A stretch of 23,597 nucleotides of DNA from CAYNFH01 sp964396385 (GCA_964396385.1 CAYNFH010000092.1:1-23597); one strand, 5' to 3'. Shown: positions 6,224-14,685, counted from the first letter of the stretch. Made by a program: numbers and translations. The notes: generated from the letters alone by a model not told the origin.

Positions 6224-7054
6224 TCAGCCTAACTGCCGGAAGGTAATCTCCCCGTCCGGCACCTGGCGAAGCGTGAATTCCGTGAGCTCCGACGGGCAGT
6301 TGATGCGCCGGGCCATCATCGGGACCCCGGTTACGCCAATACCGCGATTGACGTACAGCTTGGACCTGCCGCGGCCGTACCACCCAGCCACGTACCGCGT
6401 ATGCAGGTGGAAGGCGCAGACGAAGGCGGCGAACCACGGAGTGGGGGCATACTGGCCGCCGTGGGTGTGGCCGGAGAGGATGAACAGCGGCAGGTCCAGG
6501 GGGACCTTGTCCAGCGCGGCCGGCTCATGCGAGAGCAAGATAGCAGGCCGGCCCGGCGGCAGAGCGCGAACGGTGCCTGGAAGGTCCGGCTTGCCTTCCC
6601 GAAGATCGTCAATACCGGCTATCCAGAAGCCATCCTCCATCTCCCGCGCGACATTGTTGAGCACGGTGATGCCCGCGGCCTCCAGTGCGCTGAGGAGGAG
6701 CGTGGGGTCTCCCCGATGATCGTGGTTGCCGAGAACGGCAAAGATGCCCCGGCGTGCGCGCAAGCCTGATACTATCTTGACGGCCGGCAGAATATCCCGT
6801 TTGGGACCGTCCACAAAATCTCCGGTCATGAAGATATAGTCCGGCTCCATCAGGTTCACGTGCCCTACGGCGGCCTCTATGAGCCCATCCGTCCCGCCAC
6901 AGCCGCGGTGCAGGTCGCTGACCTGGACGATGGTGGCCCCATGGAGGCTGGCGGGCAGCCCCGGAATGCCGACCTCATGCCGTGTGACCTGGACCTCTGG
7001 GATGGATAGCTTGCCGGCTTCCCTGCTTTTCCGGTCAGGCGCGCCGCGAATCAC
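6224..7054 (-). CDS. Calcineurin-like metallophosphoesterase (YkuE/YaeI type)
   Basis: Binuclear metallophosphoesterase of 276 residues. The five metal-site blocks are present: DLHRG with Asp47/His49, GDFVDG with Asp79, GNHDHRG with Asn110/His111, LLSHEP with His176, and SGHTHGGQ with His196/His198. The GHTHGGQYAP ending and the NRGIGVTG motif near the C-terminus match the YkuE/YaeI group. Members of that group often carry an N-terminal membrane or Tat segment; I see none here, so this one looks cytoplasmic. The GTG start overlaps the stop of the upstream dioxygenase gene (GTGA) and has GGGAG six bases upstream, which indicates translational coupling. The substrate is unknown; phospholipid or phosphodiester hydrolysis is reported in the wider group. 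Confidence 0.9.
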   Translation of the reverse strand: MIRGAPDRKSREAGKLSIPEVQVTRHEVGIPGLPASLHGATIVQVSDLHRGCGGTDGLIEAAVGHVNLMEPDYIFMTGDFVDGPKRDILPAVKIVSGLRARRGIFAVLGNHDHRGDPTLLLSALEAAGITVLNNVAREMEDGFWIAGIDDLREGKPDLPGTVRALPPGRPAILLSHEPAALDKVPLDLPLFILSGHTHGGQYAPTPWFAAFVCAFHLHTRYVAGWYGRGRSKLYVNRGIGVTGVPMMARRINCPSELTEFTLRQVPDGEITFRQLG

Positions 7055-7854
7055 GACCCACTCCCGGCCGCGCCGCGGTTAGCCCGTTCCTGGCGCGCGG
7101 TGCGCTTCTGCGCGTTCCAATAGTAGTTGCGCGGCTGTGCGGCCGGCTTTGGCGGCACCCCGAAGGCAAGGATATAGGCGCGGCGTGGAACGTCCGATAC
7201 GTTGGGACCGGCGTAGTGGACGGTGCGGTTATGATGGATAGTAGCGCCGCCGGCCGGGATGGGGCAGGCCACCGCTGAGGAGGTGTCTGCCGCGTCTACT
7301 TCGAGGCCGTGTACGCGCGGATCGTGCCCTATGCAGTGGTGCGGCAGCACGTCCCACCGGTGGCTGCCCGGCACAAAATGCAGGCAGCCGTTCTCCACGC
7401 TCGCCTCCTGGAGCGGGATCCAGATGCTGATGGCGCTGTAGTCCATGGCAGGGTTCCAGTAGGCCTCGTCTTGGTGCCACGGAGTCTCCGCGCCTACACG
7501 GGCGGGCTTGAAGATGGCGTGCTCTCCCTGGGGCTGCGCCTCCGGGCCCAGAAGCTGGCGCGCGACGGTCAGCGCACTGGTTCGGTACTCCCCCTCCTTG
7601 AGCTCCGGTGCGTACCGGGCGGGGTTAAGGATCTGCGGTAGGCGCGCCTCTGTCCCCTCCTCGTCGGCACCCGCGAGATCGAACTGGTCGCCGAACTCGC
7701 GCCCGGCCCGCTCCGCAAAAAGTCGGTCGTACACCACGCACAGCCAGGCCACCTCGTCCTCCGGCACCAGGCGCCGTAGCGCCAGAAAGCCGTCTCTATG
7801 AAAGCCGGCTACCTGATCCTGGGTGAGGACCGGGGTGACTTCTTGCCCGCTCAT
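7051..7854 (-). CDS. Phytanoyl-CoA dioxygenase (PhyH) family protein
   Basis: Fe(II)/2-oxoglutarate-dependent oxygenase of 267 residues. The N-terminal YDRLF and FHRDGFLALRRLV segments are family-typical. The metal triad is His127 and Asp129 in TPWHQDEAYW and His213 in HHNRTVHYAGPN; Arg224/Arg225 in PRRAYILAF is placed to bind 2-oxoglutarate. The SVENGCLHFVPGSHRW block is also characteristic. The ATG has GGAG six bases upstream. It is the first gene of a two-gene unit with the metallophosphoesterase, overlapping by four bases. Family members hydroxylate many small molecules, so the substrate cannot be assigned. Confidence 0.92.
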   Translation of the reverse strand: MSGQEVTPVLTQDQVAGFHRDGFLALRRLVPEDEVAWLCVVYDRLFAERAGREFGDQFDLAGADEEGTEARLPQILNPARYAPELKEGEYRTSALTVARQLLGPEAQPQGEHAIFKPARVGAETPWHQDEAYWNPAMDYSAISIWIPLQEASVENGCLHFVPGSHRWDVLPHHCIGHDPRVHGLEVDAADTSSAVACPIPAGGATIHHNRTVHYAGPNVSDVPRRAYILAFGVPPKPAAQPRNYYWNAQKRTARQERANRGAAGSGS

Positions 7855-7903
7855 TCTCGCTCCTTCCCATCCTGTGCCGATTACCGGCTGTTAACTTCGC
7901 TGC

Positions 7904-7932
7904 TTGCAATTCAAAAACCGCCATGATATACT
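7904..7932 (+). promoter_or_regulatory. Sigma-70-type promoter for the TPR gene
   Basis: TTGCAA and TATACT separated by 17 bases. The predicted transcript starts near 7939, giving a leader of about 105 bases before the ATG at 8046. It lies in the divergent gap between the dioxygenase gene and the TPR gene and is one of the two best promoter matches in the window. Confidence 0.65.
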
Positions 7933-8045
7933 GAGCAGTCATTTGGGGACGGTTCCCAGGGCGGCTGCTGCTCCTGTCGGGCATAACTCCTTCCGGTTCC
8001 CCTGGCAAGTCCGGACGGGTGCCGCGCCAGAGGAGAGCTTTCCAC

Positions 8046-8396
8046 ATGGGTATGGTGGGCAACCTGCACCTCGAAAGGGCCATCGCGCTCAAAATCGAAG
8101 GCAACTACGAGGACGCGCTCAAGGAGATCGAGGCGGCCATTGCCGAAGAGCCCCAGAGCGCGGAAGCCCATCACCAGCTTGGTCTGATCTACGGCTTCAC
8201 CGGTGAGTTCGACGCCTCTCTGGAAGAACTGAAGAAGGCCACTGACCTCGACGGCAAGAACGTCACCTCTCGCAACGACCTCGCCCTGACGTATGCCATG
8301 CTCGGCATGTACGACGAAGCCAAGGCAGAGTTCGAAGAGGTCCTCCGCCAGGACCCCGGCAACGAGGTCGCCATCAAGAACATGGGCTTTTTCTAG
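8046..8396 (+). CDS. Tetratricopeptide-repeat protein
   Basis: Small protein of 116 residues made almost entirely of three TPR units (about 5-38, 39-72, 73-106), each with the W/L-G-Y-A-F-A-P-type pattern, for example AHHQLGLIYGFTGEFDASLEELKKA and RNDLALTYAMLGMYDEAKAEFEEVL. It has no signal peptide or membrane helix, so it is probably a cytoplasmic protein-interaction scaffold. I chose the ATG at 8046 because AGGAG lies ten bases upstream; the in-frame GTG at 8019 lies ahead of that site. A strong promoter is present upstream. The YfhO-family gene begins 45 bases downstream, so the two may share a transcript. No specific partner can be named. Confidence 0.85.
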   Translation: MGMVGNLHLERAIALKIEGNYEDALKEIEAAIAEEPQSAEAHHQLGLIYGFTGEFDASLEELKKATDLDGKNVTSRNDLALTYAMLGMYDEAKAEFEEVLRQDPGNEVAIKNMGFF

Positions 8397-8441
8397 GCCG
8401 GTGCACCTCCCTGCCCCCTCCTTGGGACCCCGACGCCGCCC

Positions 8442-10796
8442 GTGACGTTCCGATCCGTCCGGCCCATCGCGCTTTTCGCCTGTCTCGCCTGCCTATTCCT
8501 CTGCCGCGCCCTCTTCACCTCCCGCGTTCTCGTCCCCGCGGAGCTGCTGCGCTACCTGCAGCCCTGGGCGGCCAGCTACGCGCCGGAAGATCGGCCGCCC
8601 TGGAACCCGCTGATGTACGACTCGGTGGGCCAGTTCTATCCCTGGCGCAGTTTTGCTGCGCGGTCGGTGCGCGCGGGGGCTATTCCGCTCTGGAACCCCT
8701 ACCTGTTCTGCGGGACACCGTTCGTGGGCAATAGCCAGTCCGCAGTGCTCTACCCCGGGAATCTGCTCTACTATCTGCTGCCGCCGACGAGGGCCGCAGG
8801 CTGGACGGCCGCGCTGCATCTGACATTCGCGGCTGCGTTCATGTGGCTCTTCCTTCGCGGGCTCGGCGCGAGTGACGCGGCGGGCGTAGTGGCGGGAGTC
8901 GCCTTCGCCTTCTCCACCTGGGAGGTGTCCTGGCTGGAGCTCCCTACCTTCCTCTGCACCTCATGCTGGCTGCCCTTGGCGCTCTATCTTACTCTGAGGC
9001 TGGCGGAGTCGCCGGGGTGGCGCCGGGTGGTAGCGCTGGGTTTTGCGCTGGGCCTCTGCCTGCTGGGAGGCCACCTCCAGATCGCCTTCTACGTGCTGCT
9101 GGCCGCCGCGCTCTTCGCGGCTTACCTGGCCTTCCGGCGGCGCGCAGTCGGATGGCTCGCCCTCTTCGCGTTGGCCGTGGGGCTGGCGTTCCTGCTCTCC
9201 GGTCCGCAGCTTCTACCGACCGTGGAGCTTTCGCGCCGCTCACACCGCGCCGGCACCCCTACCACGCAGGGATACGCCGCCTACACCGCTTACGCGGTGC
9301 CGGCCTCCGGCGTTGCGTCTTTGTTCCTGCCGGACTACTTTGGTAACCCCTCCCGCGGTAATTACACGGGCACGAGCCGCTCCGGTACCCTCTTCAACTA
9401 TGCGGAAGGCGCGCTCTACGTCGGGATCCTAACGCTGCTGCTGGCCGGATACGCGGTTGCGGTGGCGTTCAGGCGTTCAGAACTTCAGGCGATTGGAAGA
9501 CGGCAGACGGAGGACGGGGGACGGACGGAATCCAGATCCGAACTTCCGGCCACGGAACTCACAGCGCCTTTTCCGGCTCCGTCCCCCGTCCTCCGTCCTC
9601 CGTCCTCTTACGTCCACTTCCTCGCCAGCCTTGCCGTACTCGCGCTCCTGATGGCGCTGGGCACGGTGGTGGACGCGCTGCTGTACTTTGGGGTGCCGGG
9701 ATTCGGGTCGTCCGGGTCTCCGGGACGGGTACTGGTGCTGTGGACGTTCGCGCTGGCGGCGCTGGCCGGCCTCGGTTTGGACGCGCTGTCCGCGTCCGAT
9801 GGTTCTGGCCCGCGACGGCCAGCATGGACGGTCATCGCCATATGCGCCATTGGCATGGTAATTACTTTGGGAGGCCGAATCCCGTCCGGAGGTTGGGAGT
9901 CGCGGATGCTGGTGCAGCCCGGGCTCTTCCTGCTAGGTGCGGTACTGGTGGGAGGGCTCGCCGCCGGCCGGATACCCGCCCGGCGGGCGGCAACGGCCGC
10001 CGTCGGACTGGTGACGCTGGACCTGTTCGTCACCGGGTTCGGGTACAACCTAACCGCCGAGCGGGCGGAGGTGTACCCGCCAACCAGGTTCACGGATACC
10101 CTTGCCCGGATAGCCGCGCATGACCGCATCTTGCCCGTGAACCATGGCTGGAGCTTCGGCGGACCGAGCGCGGTCCTGCCGCCCAACGGCGCGCTGGTAT
10201 ACGGACTGCGGGACGTGCAGGGGTACGACTCGCTCTTCCCCGGGGCGTACAAAGCGTTCATGAACCGCATGGCCAAACCGGAAGCCGATGCCAGTCCGCC
10301 GGAAGTGGGCAACATGGTCTTTGCCAAGAACCCGCTGAACCCGCTGGTCCCCTCCGCCGGGGTGCGATGCATTGTGAGCCAGACTCCGCTGGATATTCAG
10401 GGCGCCCAGGAGGTTTACGTAGATCCGCTCCACGTCTATGTGCTGACTGCCGTCCCCGGACGCGCTTATGCGATGACCGCGGACGGCACGCCGGCCACCG
10501 TGGCCTGGCTAGAGGACGAGCCTGACCACCTAACTCTCTCCGTGCACTCGCCCGACTCTGCGCAACTGCGCCTCGCGGATGAGGCGTATCCCGGCTGGCA
10601 CGCCTCCATAGACGGCAGGGAGGTACCGGTGGCGCGCGACGACGTCTTCCGCCGAGTCGCGGTCCCGGCGGGCCGCCACATCGTGCGGTTCGAGTACCGG
10701 CCCGTCTCCTTCCGGTTCGGGCTCTATCTGATGCTCGCCGCCCTCACCGCCGGCGCGTTCACCGCCGCCAGCCGGGGGAGAATTAGCCGCGAATGA
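8442..10796 (+). CDS. YfhO-family polytopic membrane protein (GT-C fold)
   Basis: Large membrane protein of 784 residues with roughly a dozen hydrophobic helices and a soluble C-terminal domain (about 640-755) before a last helix. The first external loop carries the family signature: YDSVGQFYPWRSF (Asp60, Gln64, Pro67-Trp68), then PLWNPYLFCGTPFVGNSQ (82-99). YfhO proteins are GT-C-like and have been linked to sugar transfer onto cell-envelope polymers from lipid-linked donors. The start is a GTG with no clear ribosome binding site, 45 bases after the TPR gene. Residues about 344-390 are an odd hydrophilic Arg/Glu/Pro-rich segment encoded by a palindromic DNA repeat inserted in frame between membrane helices. 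The last codons and stop lie inside another palindromic repeat. Confidence 0.88.
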   Translation: MTFRSVRPIALFACLACLFLCRALFTSRVLVPAELLRYLQPWAASYAPEDRPPWNPLMYDSVGQFYPWRSFAARSVRAGAIPLWNPYLFCGTPFVGNSQSAVLYPGNLLYYLLPPTRAAGWTAALHLTFAAAFMWLFLRGLGASDAAGVVAGVAFAFSTWEVSWLELPTFLCTSCWLPLALYLTLRLAESPGWRRVVALGFALGLCLLGGHLQIAFYVLLAAALFAAYLAFRRRAVGWLALFALAVGLAFLLSGPQLLPTVELSRRSHRAGTPTTQGYAAYTAYAVPASGVASLFLPDYFGNPSRGNYTGTSRSGTLFNYAEGALYVGILTLLLAGYAVAVAFRRSELQAIGRRQTEDGGRTESRSELPATELTAPFPAPSPVLRPPSSYVHFLASLAVLALLMALGTVVDALLYFGVPGFGSSGSPGRVLVLWTFALAALAGLGLDALSASDGSGPRRPAWTVIAICAIGMVITLGGRIPSGGWESRMLVQPGLFLLGAVLVGGLAAGRIPARRAATAAVGLVTLDLFVTGFGYNLTAERAEVYPPTRFTDTLARIAAHDRILPVNHGWSFGGPSAVLPPNGALVYGLRDVQGYDSLFPGAYKAFMNRMAKPEADASPPEVGNMVFAKNPLNPLVPSAGVRCIVSQTPLDIQGAQEVYVDPLHVYVLTAVPGRAYAMTADGTPATVAWLEDEPDHLTLSVHSPDSAQLRLADEAYPGWHASIDGREVPVARDDVFRRVAVPAGRHIVRFEYRPVSFRFGLYLMLAALTAGAFTAASRGRISRE
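9506..9597. repeat. Palindromic repeat inserted in frame in the YfhO-family gene
   Basis: Perfect 20-bp arms at 9506-9525 (GACGGAGGACGGGGGACGGA) and 9578-9597 enclose 52 bases. The arm sequence is related to the repeat at 13599-13763 (shared GACGGAGGACGG). It keeps the reading frame open and encodes about residues 355-386. Confidence 0.8.
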
Positions 10797-10918
10797 ACGC
10801 GAATGGACGGGAATGGGAGTCCCACAATGAGACAGTCGCTCGCCAGGCCACCGGTTTCCTGCGGACGGGTTATCTGTTTTCGGATATTTCCGTTTATTCG
10901 CGTTTATTTGCGGCTAAT
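10782..10918 (+). repeat. 33-bp-arm inverted repeat spanning the YfhO stop and the next ribosome binding site
   Basis: Arm 1 is 10782-10814 and arm 2 is 10886-10918. They match at 28 of 33 positions, and each of the five differences puts G in arm 1 opposite T in arm 2. In the plus-strand RNA these are G.U pairs, so all 33 positions can pair. Arm 1 contains the last four codons and stop of the YfhO gene; the GGAGG for the next gene begins on the base after arm 2. Internal units resemble ATTCGCGTTTATTCGCGG. Confidence 0.8.
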
Positions 10919-10928
10919 GGAGGTCTTT

Positions 10929-11885
10929 ATGCCGTTTAAGCAGTTTGACAGGTCACGGCTGGTGCTGGAGCCGCTGCGAGAGCGGGCGCACGACCTCACT
11001 CTGGGAGCCGTGCTGCCGCTCGATGCGGACGTGCCCACGCTGGAGAATCCGGATCTCCCGGTGATCGCAGAGCGGATCCGGCGGGCGCGAGAGCGCGGGG
11101 CTGCCGTGATCCTTATCATGGGCGCGCACGTGCTCCGCAGGGGCAACTCACGGCTCATGATCGACCTGATGGAGCGCGGCCTCCTCACCCACGTCGCCAT
11201 GAACGGCGCCGGCCCCATCCACGACTACGAGCTGGCCCTCGTCGGAGCGACAACAGAAAGCGTCGCGAGATACATTCGCACAGGCCAGTTCGGCATGTGG
11301 AAGGAGACAGGGGCCATCAACGACGTCGCGAAACAGGCCGCCCGGGATGGGCTAGGGCTGGGAGAGGCCATCGGCCGCGCCATCGAAGAGGGAGCCCTTC
11401 CACATCGGGACGTGAGCATCCTGGCGGCGGGGTACCGGCTGCAGGTCCCGGTGACGGTGCACGTTGCCATCGGGCAGGACATCATCCACCAGCACACTAA
11501 CTGCGACGGAGCCGCGTTGGGCGAGACTTCCTACCGGGACTTCCTCATTTTCGCGGAATCCGTGACCGGGTTGGAAGGTGGCGTCCTGCTCAACTTCGGC
11601 AGCGCAGTGATGGGGCCGGAGGTCTACCTGAAGGCGCTCTCCATGGCGCGGAATGTGGCGCGACAGGAGGAACGGGAGATCGCCCACTTCACCACCGCGG
11701 TGTTTGACCTGCCGGACCTGGGGCACGACTTCGGGGCGGAGCCGCCGCAGACTGATCCGCGGTACTACTACCGCCCGTGGAAGACCATCCTGGTGCGCAC
11801 GGTAGCGGACGGCGGCGAGAGCTTCTACATCCAGGGCGACCACCGCGCCACCTTCCCGACTCTTTACCGGTTACTGCGGGACTAA
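10929..11885 (+). CDS. Conserved protein of unknown function
   Basis: Soluble protein of 318 residues with no signal peptide or membrane helix. Conserved-looking blocks are ILIMGAHVLRRG (61-72), THVAMNGAGPIHDYELALVGATTE (87-110), FGMWKETG (121-128), HVAIGQDIIHQHTNCDGAALGE (178-199) and GGVLLNFGSAVMGPEVYLKALS (217-238). The glycine-rich turns and alternating beta/alpha pattern suggest a Rossmann-like fold, and the NGAG-IHD segment faintly recalls the NAD-binding deoxyhypusine synthase group, but the lysine nucleophile region is not recognisable and I do not assign that function. The ATG has GGAGG five bases upstream, immediately after the base of the 33-bp repeat. The stop overlaps the stop of the converging Hsp70-like gene by four bases. 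Confidence 0.75.
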   Translation: MPFKQFDRSRLVLEPLRERAHDLTLGAVLPLDADVPTLENPDLPVIAERIRRARERGAAVILIMGAHVLRRGNSRLMIDLMERGLLTHVAMNGAGPIHDYELALVGATTESVARYIRTGQFGMWKETGAINDVAKQAARDGLGLGEAIGRAIEEGALPHRDVSILAAGYRLQVPVTVHVAIGQDIIHQHTNCDGAALGETSYRDFLIFAESVTGLEGGVLLNFGSAVMGPEVYLKALSMARNVARQEEREIAHFTTAVFDLPDLGHDFGAEPPQTDPRYYYRPWKTILVRTVADGGESFYIQGDHRATFPTLYRLLRD

Positions 11886-13522
11886 CGGAGGCGGACGACG
11901 CGCTCATCCGTACGGATGTCCCGCTCGCGCTTCAAGTCGTGGATGGTGGCGCAGAGCCAGCGGCCCTCGTCGATGGTGAAGTCGATGCGGAGGCGGGCCT
12001 GCGGCCCCTCGCCGGGCGGGGAGAGACGGAGCGCGTCCCCTTCGTTGAGGGCCACCACGCACTCCTGCTCTTCGTTCCCCTCCGGTAGCCAGTAGTCGTT
12101 GCCGTTGGAGCGACGCCGCCAGCCTAAAGAGAGGCGACCGGCGTACCCCACCTCGCACACGGGCAGGCTGAAGAGCTGCTGGCGCGGGGCCACGGCGTAG
12201 TAGCGGGTCTGGAACCCTTCCGGCGTGGGGTACGGGGTGCCGCGGCGGATGAGCAGCTCGTACTCCGGGCGCTGCGCCGCATCGCTGTAGACGCGGATGG
12301 CATAGTCGTGGTGGATGATCTGGTCCACGTAGTAGCCCGCGCCGAAGATGGCCGCCCCCTTTACCACCGCCTCGAACGGCTCCCAGTAGTGGACGCGGTT
12401 GGCCCCGAACAGCCTCTCGTACAGGTCTCGAACGCCGGGCAGCAGCGTGGACCCGCCCACCAGCAAGACGGCGTCGATGTCCGCCACGGTGACGCGGTGC
12501 TGCGCGTCCTCCAGGGCGGCCTCCGTCACGCGCTCCAGGAGCTTGTAGAGGTCTCTCCGCTCCAGGGTCTCCAGGAACTCCTGTCGGCTTACGTGGAGCG
12601 GCTCCATGCCCGGCAGCTTGAAGTAGGTTTCATCCGTGGTGAGAACTTTGCCGGAGAGCTCCTTCTTCACCATCTCCGCCTGCATGCGGATGATCGGGCG
12701 CATCTTGTCGGCGTGGGCGCTCATCTTGGCGCACGCCATGTCCGTGACCCACTCGTCCACCGTCTCGCCGCCCAGGATGAGACCTCGGGCCGAGATCACC
12801 TCCGCCCGCCGATGACCAGGCCCCGGCCCTCGCTCGCCGCCCTTGGCCAGGTTGGTGCGGACCACGGCGATGTCCAGCGTGCCGCCCCCGAAGTCCACCA
12901 CCAGGAGGTTGCGGTCGTCGGTCAGGTCCACTCCATAGCCGAGGGCCGCCGCGACCGGCTCATCGATGGTCTTGAACCGCTGCACCCCCAGCTTGCGGGC
13001 GATGTTGGAGAGCTCCATCCGGTAGGGCTCGAAGCTCTCCACGGGGACCGTCATTGTAAGGTCGTTCACCAGCCCCTCGCGACGCGCCCACGCCACAAAG
13101 CGGCGCACCAGGTTCCAGGAGGGGATGGCGTTGGAGGCTATGCTCACTTCCCGCTGATTGGTGAGGTCCAGCAGGTGCTTGAGAAACACCGTGGCGCACT
13201 GCCGGGCGGAGATGGGTGTGTGGCTCACCTCCGCCACCGGCTGCTGGCTGGCGCGGCCCAAGGTCCGCTTGAAGGAGCGGGCGATGGGGGTCAGCCGACC
13301 GGCGAACGTGGCGCGCATCACCTCATCCGCGGCAAGGGCCTGCTTGCCGATGTAGCCGCGATTCGAGTCTTCGAAGAAGACAGCCGAAGGTATGAGAGGC
13401 GTCTGCCATGCAGGCTCACACTCGGCGACGGGGTCGAGTTGGATGGTCTCTGCGTGCGTTCCCTGCCAGCGGGCGATGAGCGTATTGGTCGTGCCGAGGT
13501 CGATGGCCCAGGGGGTCTGCAT
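11882..13522 (-). CDS. Hsp70-family ATPase (DnaK-like, short C-terminus)
   Basis: Hsp70-like protein of 546 residues from the ATG at 13522 (a TTG at 13528 is possible). The actin-type ATPase is complete: phosphate-1 AIDLGTTNT (6-14), DEPVAAALGYG (187-197), phosphate-2 VVDFGGGTLDIAVV (208-221) and adenosine motif AVLLVGGSTLLPGV (351-364). The substrate-binding part (about 390-546) is only a beta-sandwich-sized region with no helical lid and no EEVD-like tail, so this is a divergent Hsp70 relative and not the main DnaK, and no grpE or dnaJ is nearby. A basic insert rich in Gly/Arg/Pro (about 226-240) follows phosphate-2. No convincing ribosome binding site precedes the ATG. It converges on the unknown gene with overlapping stop codons. 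Confidence 0.9.
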   Translation of the reverse strand: MQTPWAIDLGTTNTLIARWQGTHAETIQLDPVAECEPAWQTPLIPSAVFFEDSNRGYIGKQALAADEVMRATFAGRLTPIARSFKRTLGRASQQPVAEVSHTPISARQCATVFLKHLLDLTNQREVSIASNAIPSWNLVRRFVAWARREGLVNDLTMTVPVESFEPYRMELSNIARKLGVQRFKTIDEPVAAALGYGVDLTDDRNLLVVDFGGGTLDIAVVRTNLAKGGERGPGPGHRRAEVISARGLILGGETVDEWVTDMACAKMSAHADKMRPIIRMQAEMVKKELSGKVLTTDETYFKLPGMEPLHVSRQEFLETLERRDLYKLLERVTEAALEDAQHRVTVADIDAVLLVGGSTLLPGVRDLYERLFGANRVHYWEPFEAVVKGAAIFGAGYYVDQIIHHDYAIRVYSDAAQRPEYELLIRRGTPYPTPEGFQTRYYAVAPRQQLFSLPVCEVGYAGRLSLGWRRRSNGNDYWLPEGNEEQECVVALNEGDALRLSPPGEGPQARLRIDFTIDEGRWLCATIHDLKRERDIRTDERVVRLR

Positions 13523-13598
13523 ATTCAAGGCGGATTCTATGCGCGTGTTTTCGCGATATTATACGCGCGCGGCACGCATTCCTATCCCGTGCGTCACA

Positions 13599-13763
13599 GA
13601 CGGATGACGGGCGACGGAGGACGGACGTATTCGGACCGAACGCAGTACGGATGACAGATTGAAACCACGTGAAGGAGCCCACTCGTCATGCGTGATACAA
13701 TGGTCAGTCGCAAGAACAATGCCGGAGCAAATTCAACGCTCCGTCCGTCACCCGTCATCCGTC
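13599..13763. repeat. Paired GACGGATGACGG-type inverted repeat before and inside the hydrolase gene
   Basis: Arm 1 (13599-13618) and arm 2 (13744-13763) are complementary at 19 of 20 positions and 125 bases apart. Further GACGGAGGACGG-like units flank both arms (to about 13629 and 13783). The first arm lies in the divergent gap between the Hsp70-like and hydrolase genes; the second lies within the hydrolase reading frame. Confidence 0.7.
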
Positions 13764-14644
13764 GTCGGTCCTCCGTCCGTCGTATCGCTATGTGGCTGCT
13801 GCTCTTCCTGGGCGTTTACGTGGGCATGGCGGCGGCTATCGCCTGGGGCACACTGAAACCCAAGCCGAGCTCTATGACCACTACGCCCGCACGGAATGGA
13901 ATGCGGTTCGAGGCGGTGCGGTTTCAGTCCGCGGACGGCACACCTCTGGCTGGCTGGCTGGTCCCGGCAGCCCACCCGAAGGGGCTTGTGATCCTCTGCC
14001 ACGGCGTGGACAGCACGCGGCTAGCCATGCTCCAGCCCGCCCTTATGCTCCACAACCACGGCTACTCCACCCTGCTGTTCGATTTCCGCACCCGTGGCGA
14101 GAGTGGTGGATCCCTCTGCACTATCGGCTACCGGGAGACGGAGGACCTGCTGGCGGCCGTCAAGTTCGTGCGCGAGCGGCCAGAGACGCGAGACCTGCCG
14201 AAAGGCGTGATGGGCGAGTCCATGGGCGCCGCGGTAGCCATTATGGGCGCGGCCCGCTGCCCGGAGATACGGGCCGTGGTGGCAGAGAGCCCCTTCGCGC
14301 GCCTGGATCACGCGCTCGACAACCACTTCCGCATGGTCTTCGGACGCGGCTCGGGCCTAATGGCCTGGCCCGTACGGTTCATCGGTGAGAGGTTGATCGG
14401 GTGCTCCTGCTGTGACGTCTCTCCGCTGGCGGAGGTCTCTCGCATTTCGCCGCGTCCGCTGCTGCTCATCCAGGACGGCGCGGACCGGCTCTGCCCGCCC
14501 GCGGAGACTGAGCGGCTCTTGGAGGCGGCCGGCGAGCCCAAACATCTCTGGACCGTGCCCGGCGCAGACCACATCATGGCCCACTACACCCAGCCCGCCG
14601 AGTTCGAGCGCCGGGTAGTGGCGTTCTTCAACTCTTCCCTGTAA
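13688..14644 (+). CDS. Membrane-anchored alpha/beta hydrolase
   Basis: Serine hydrolase of 318 residues. One membrane helix (about 35-54) follows an Arg-rich N-terminus, so the catalytic domain is probably outside. The oxyanion/HG motif is LVILCHGVDS (100-109), the nucleophile is Ser178 in GVMGESMGAA, the acid is likely Asp266 in DGADRLCP, and the base is His295 in PGADHIMAHY. The fold is close to YqkD/FrsA-type hydrolases annotated as esterases or peptidases. I chose the ATG at 13688 because AAGGAG lies ten bases upstream; an ATG at 13790 begins right at the membrane helix but has no ribosome binding site. If 13688 is right, residues about 17-32 (TLRPSPVIRRRSSVRR) are encoded by a palindromic repeat and supply the positive charges before the helix. 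Confidence 0.87.
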   Translation: MRDTMVSRKNNAGANSTLRPSPVIRRRSSVRRIAMWLLLFLGVYVGMAAAIAWGTLKPKPSSMTTTPARNGMRFEAVRFQSADGTPLAGWLVPAAHPKGLVILCHGVDSTRLAMLQPALMLHNHGYSTLLFDFRTRGESGGSLCTIGYRETEDLLAAVKFVRERPETRDLPKGVMGESMGAAVAIMGAARCPEIRAVVAESPFARLDHALDNHFRMVFGRGSGLMAWPVRFIGERLIGCSCCDVSPLAEVSRISPRPLLLIQDGADRLCPPAETERLLEAAGEPKHLWTVPGADHIMAHYTQPAEFERRVVAFFNSSL

Positions 14645-14685
14645 TTATCTTGGTTCGGATTGCTGCAACTGTGGAATAGTGCGAT

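Noticed and set aside
10929..11885. Deoxyhypusine synthase
   Set aside because: Only a faint likeness in one glycine-rich segment; catalytic lysine region not found.
13556..13566. TATAAT on the minus strand as a promoter -10 for the Hsp70-like gene
   Set aside because: No acceptable -35 lies 16-18 bases upstream (GATAGG at 17), so the match may be chance.
12308..13654. Long open frame on the plus strand opposite the Hsp70-like gene
   Set aside because: It is the antisense shadow of a clearly conserved Hsp70 gene in GC-rich DNA; the product has no recognisable domain.
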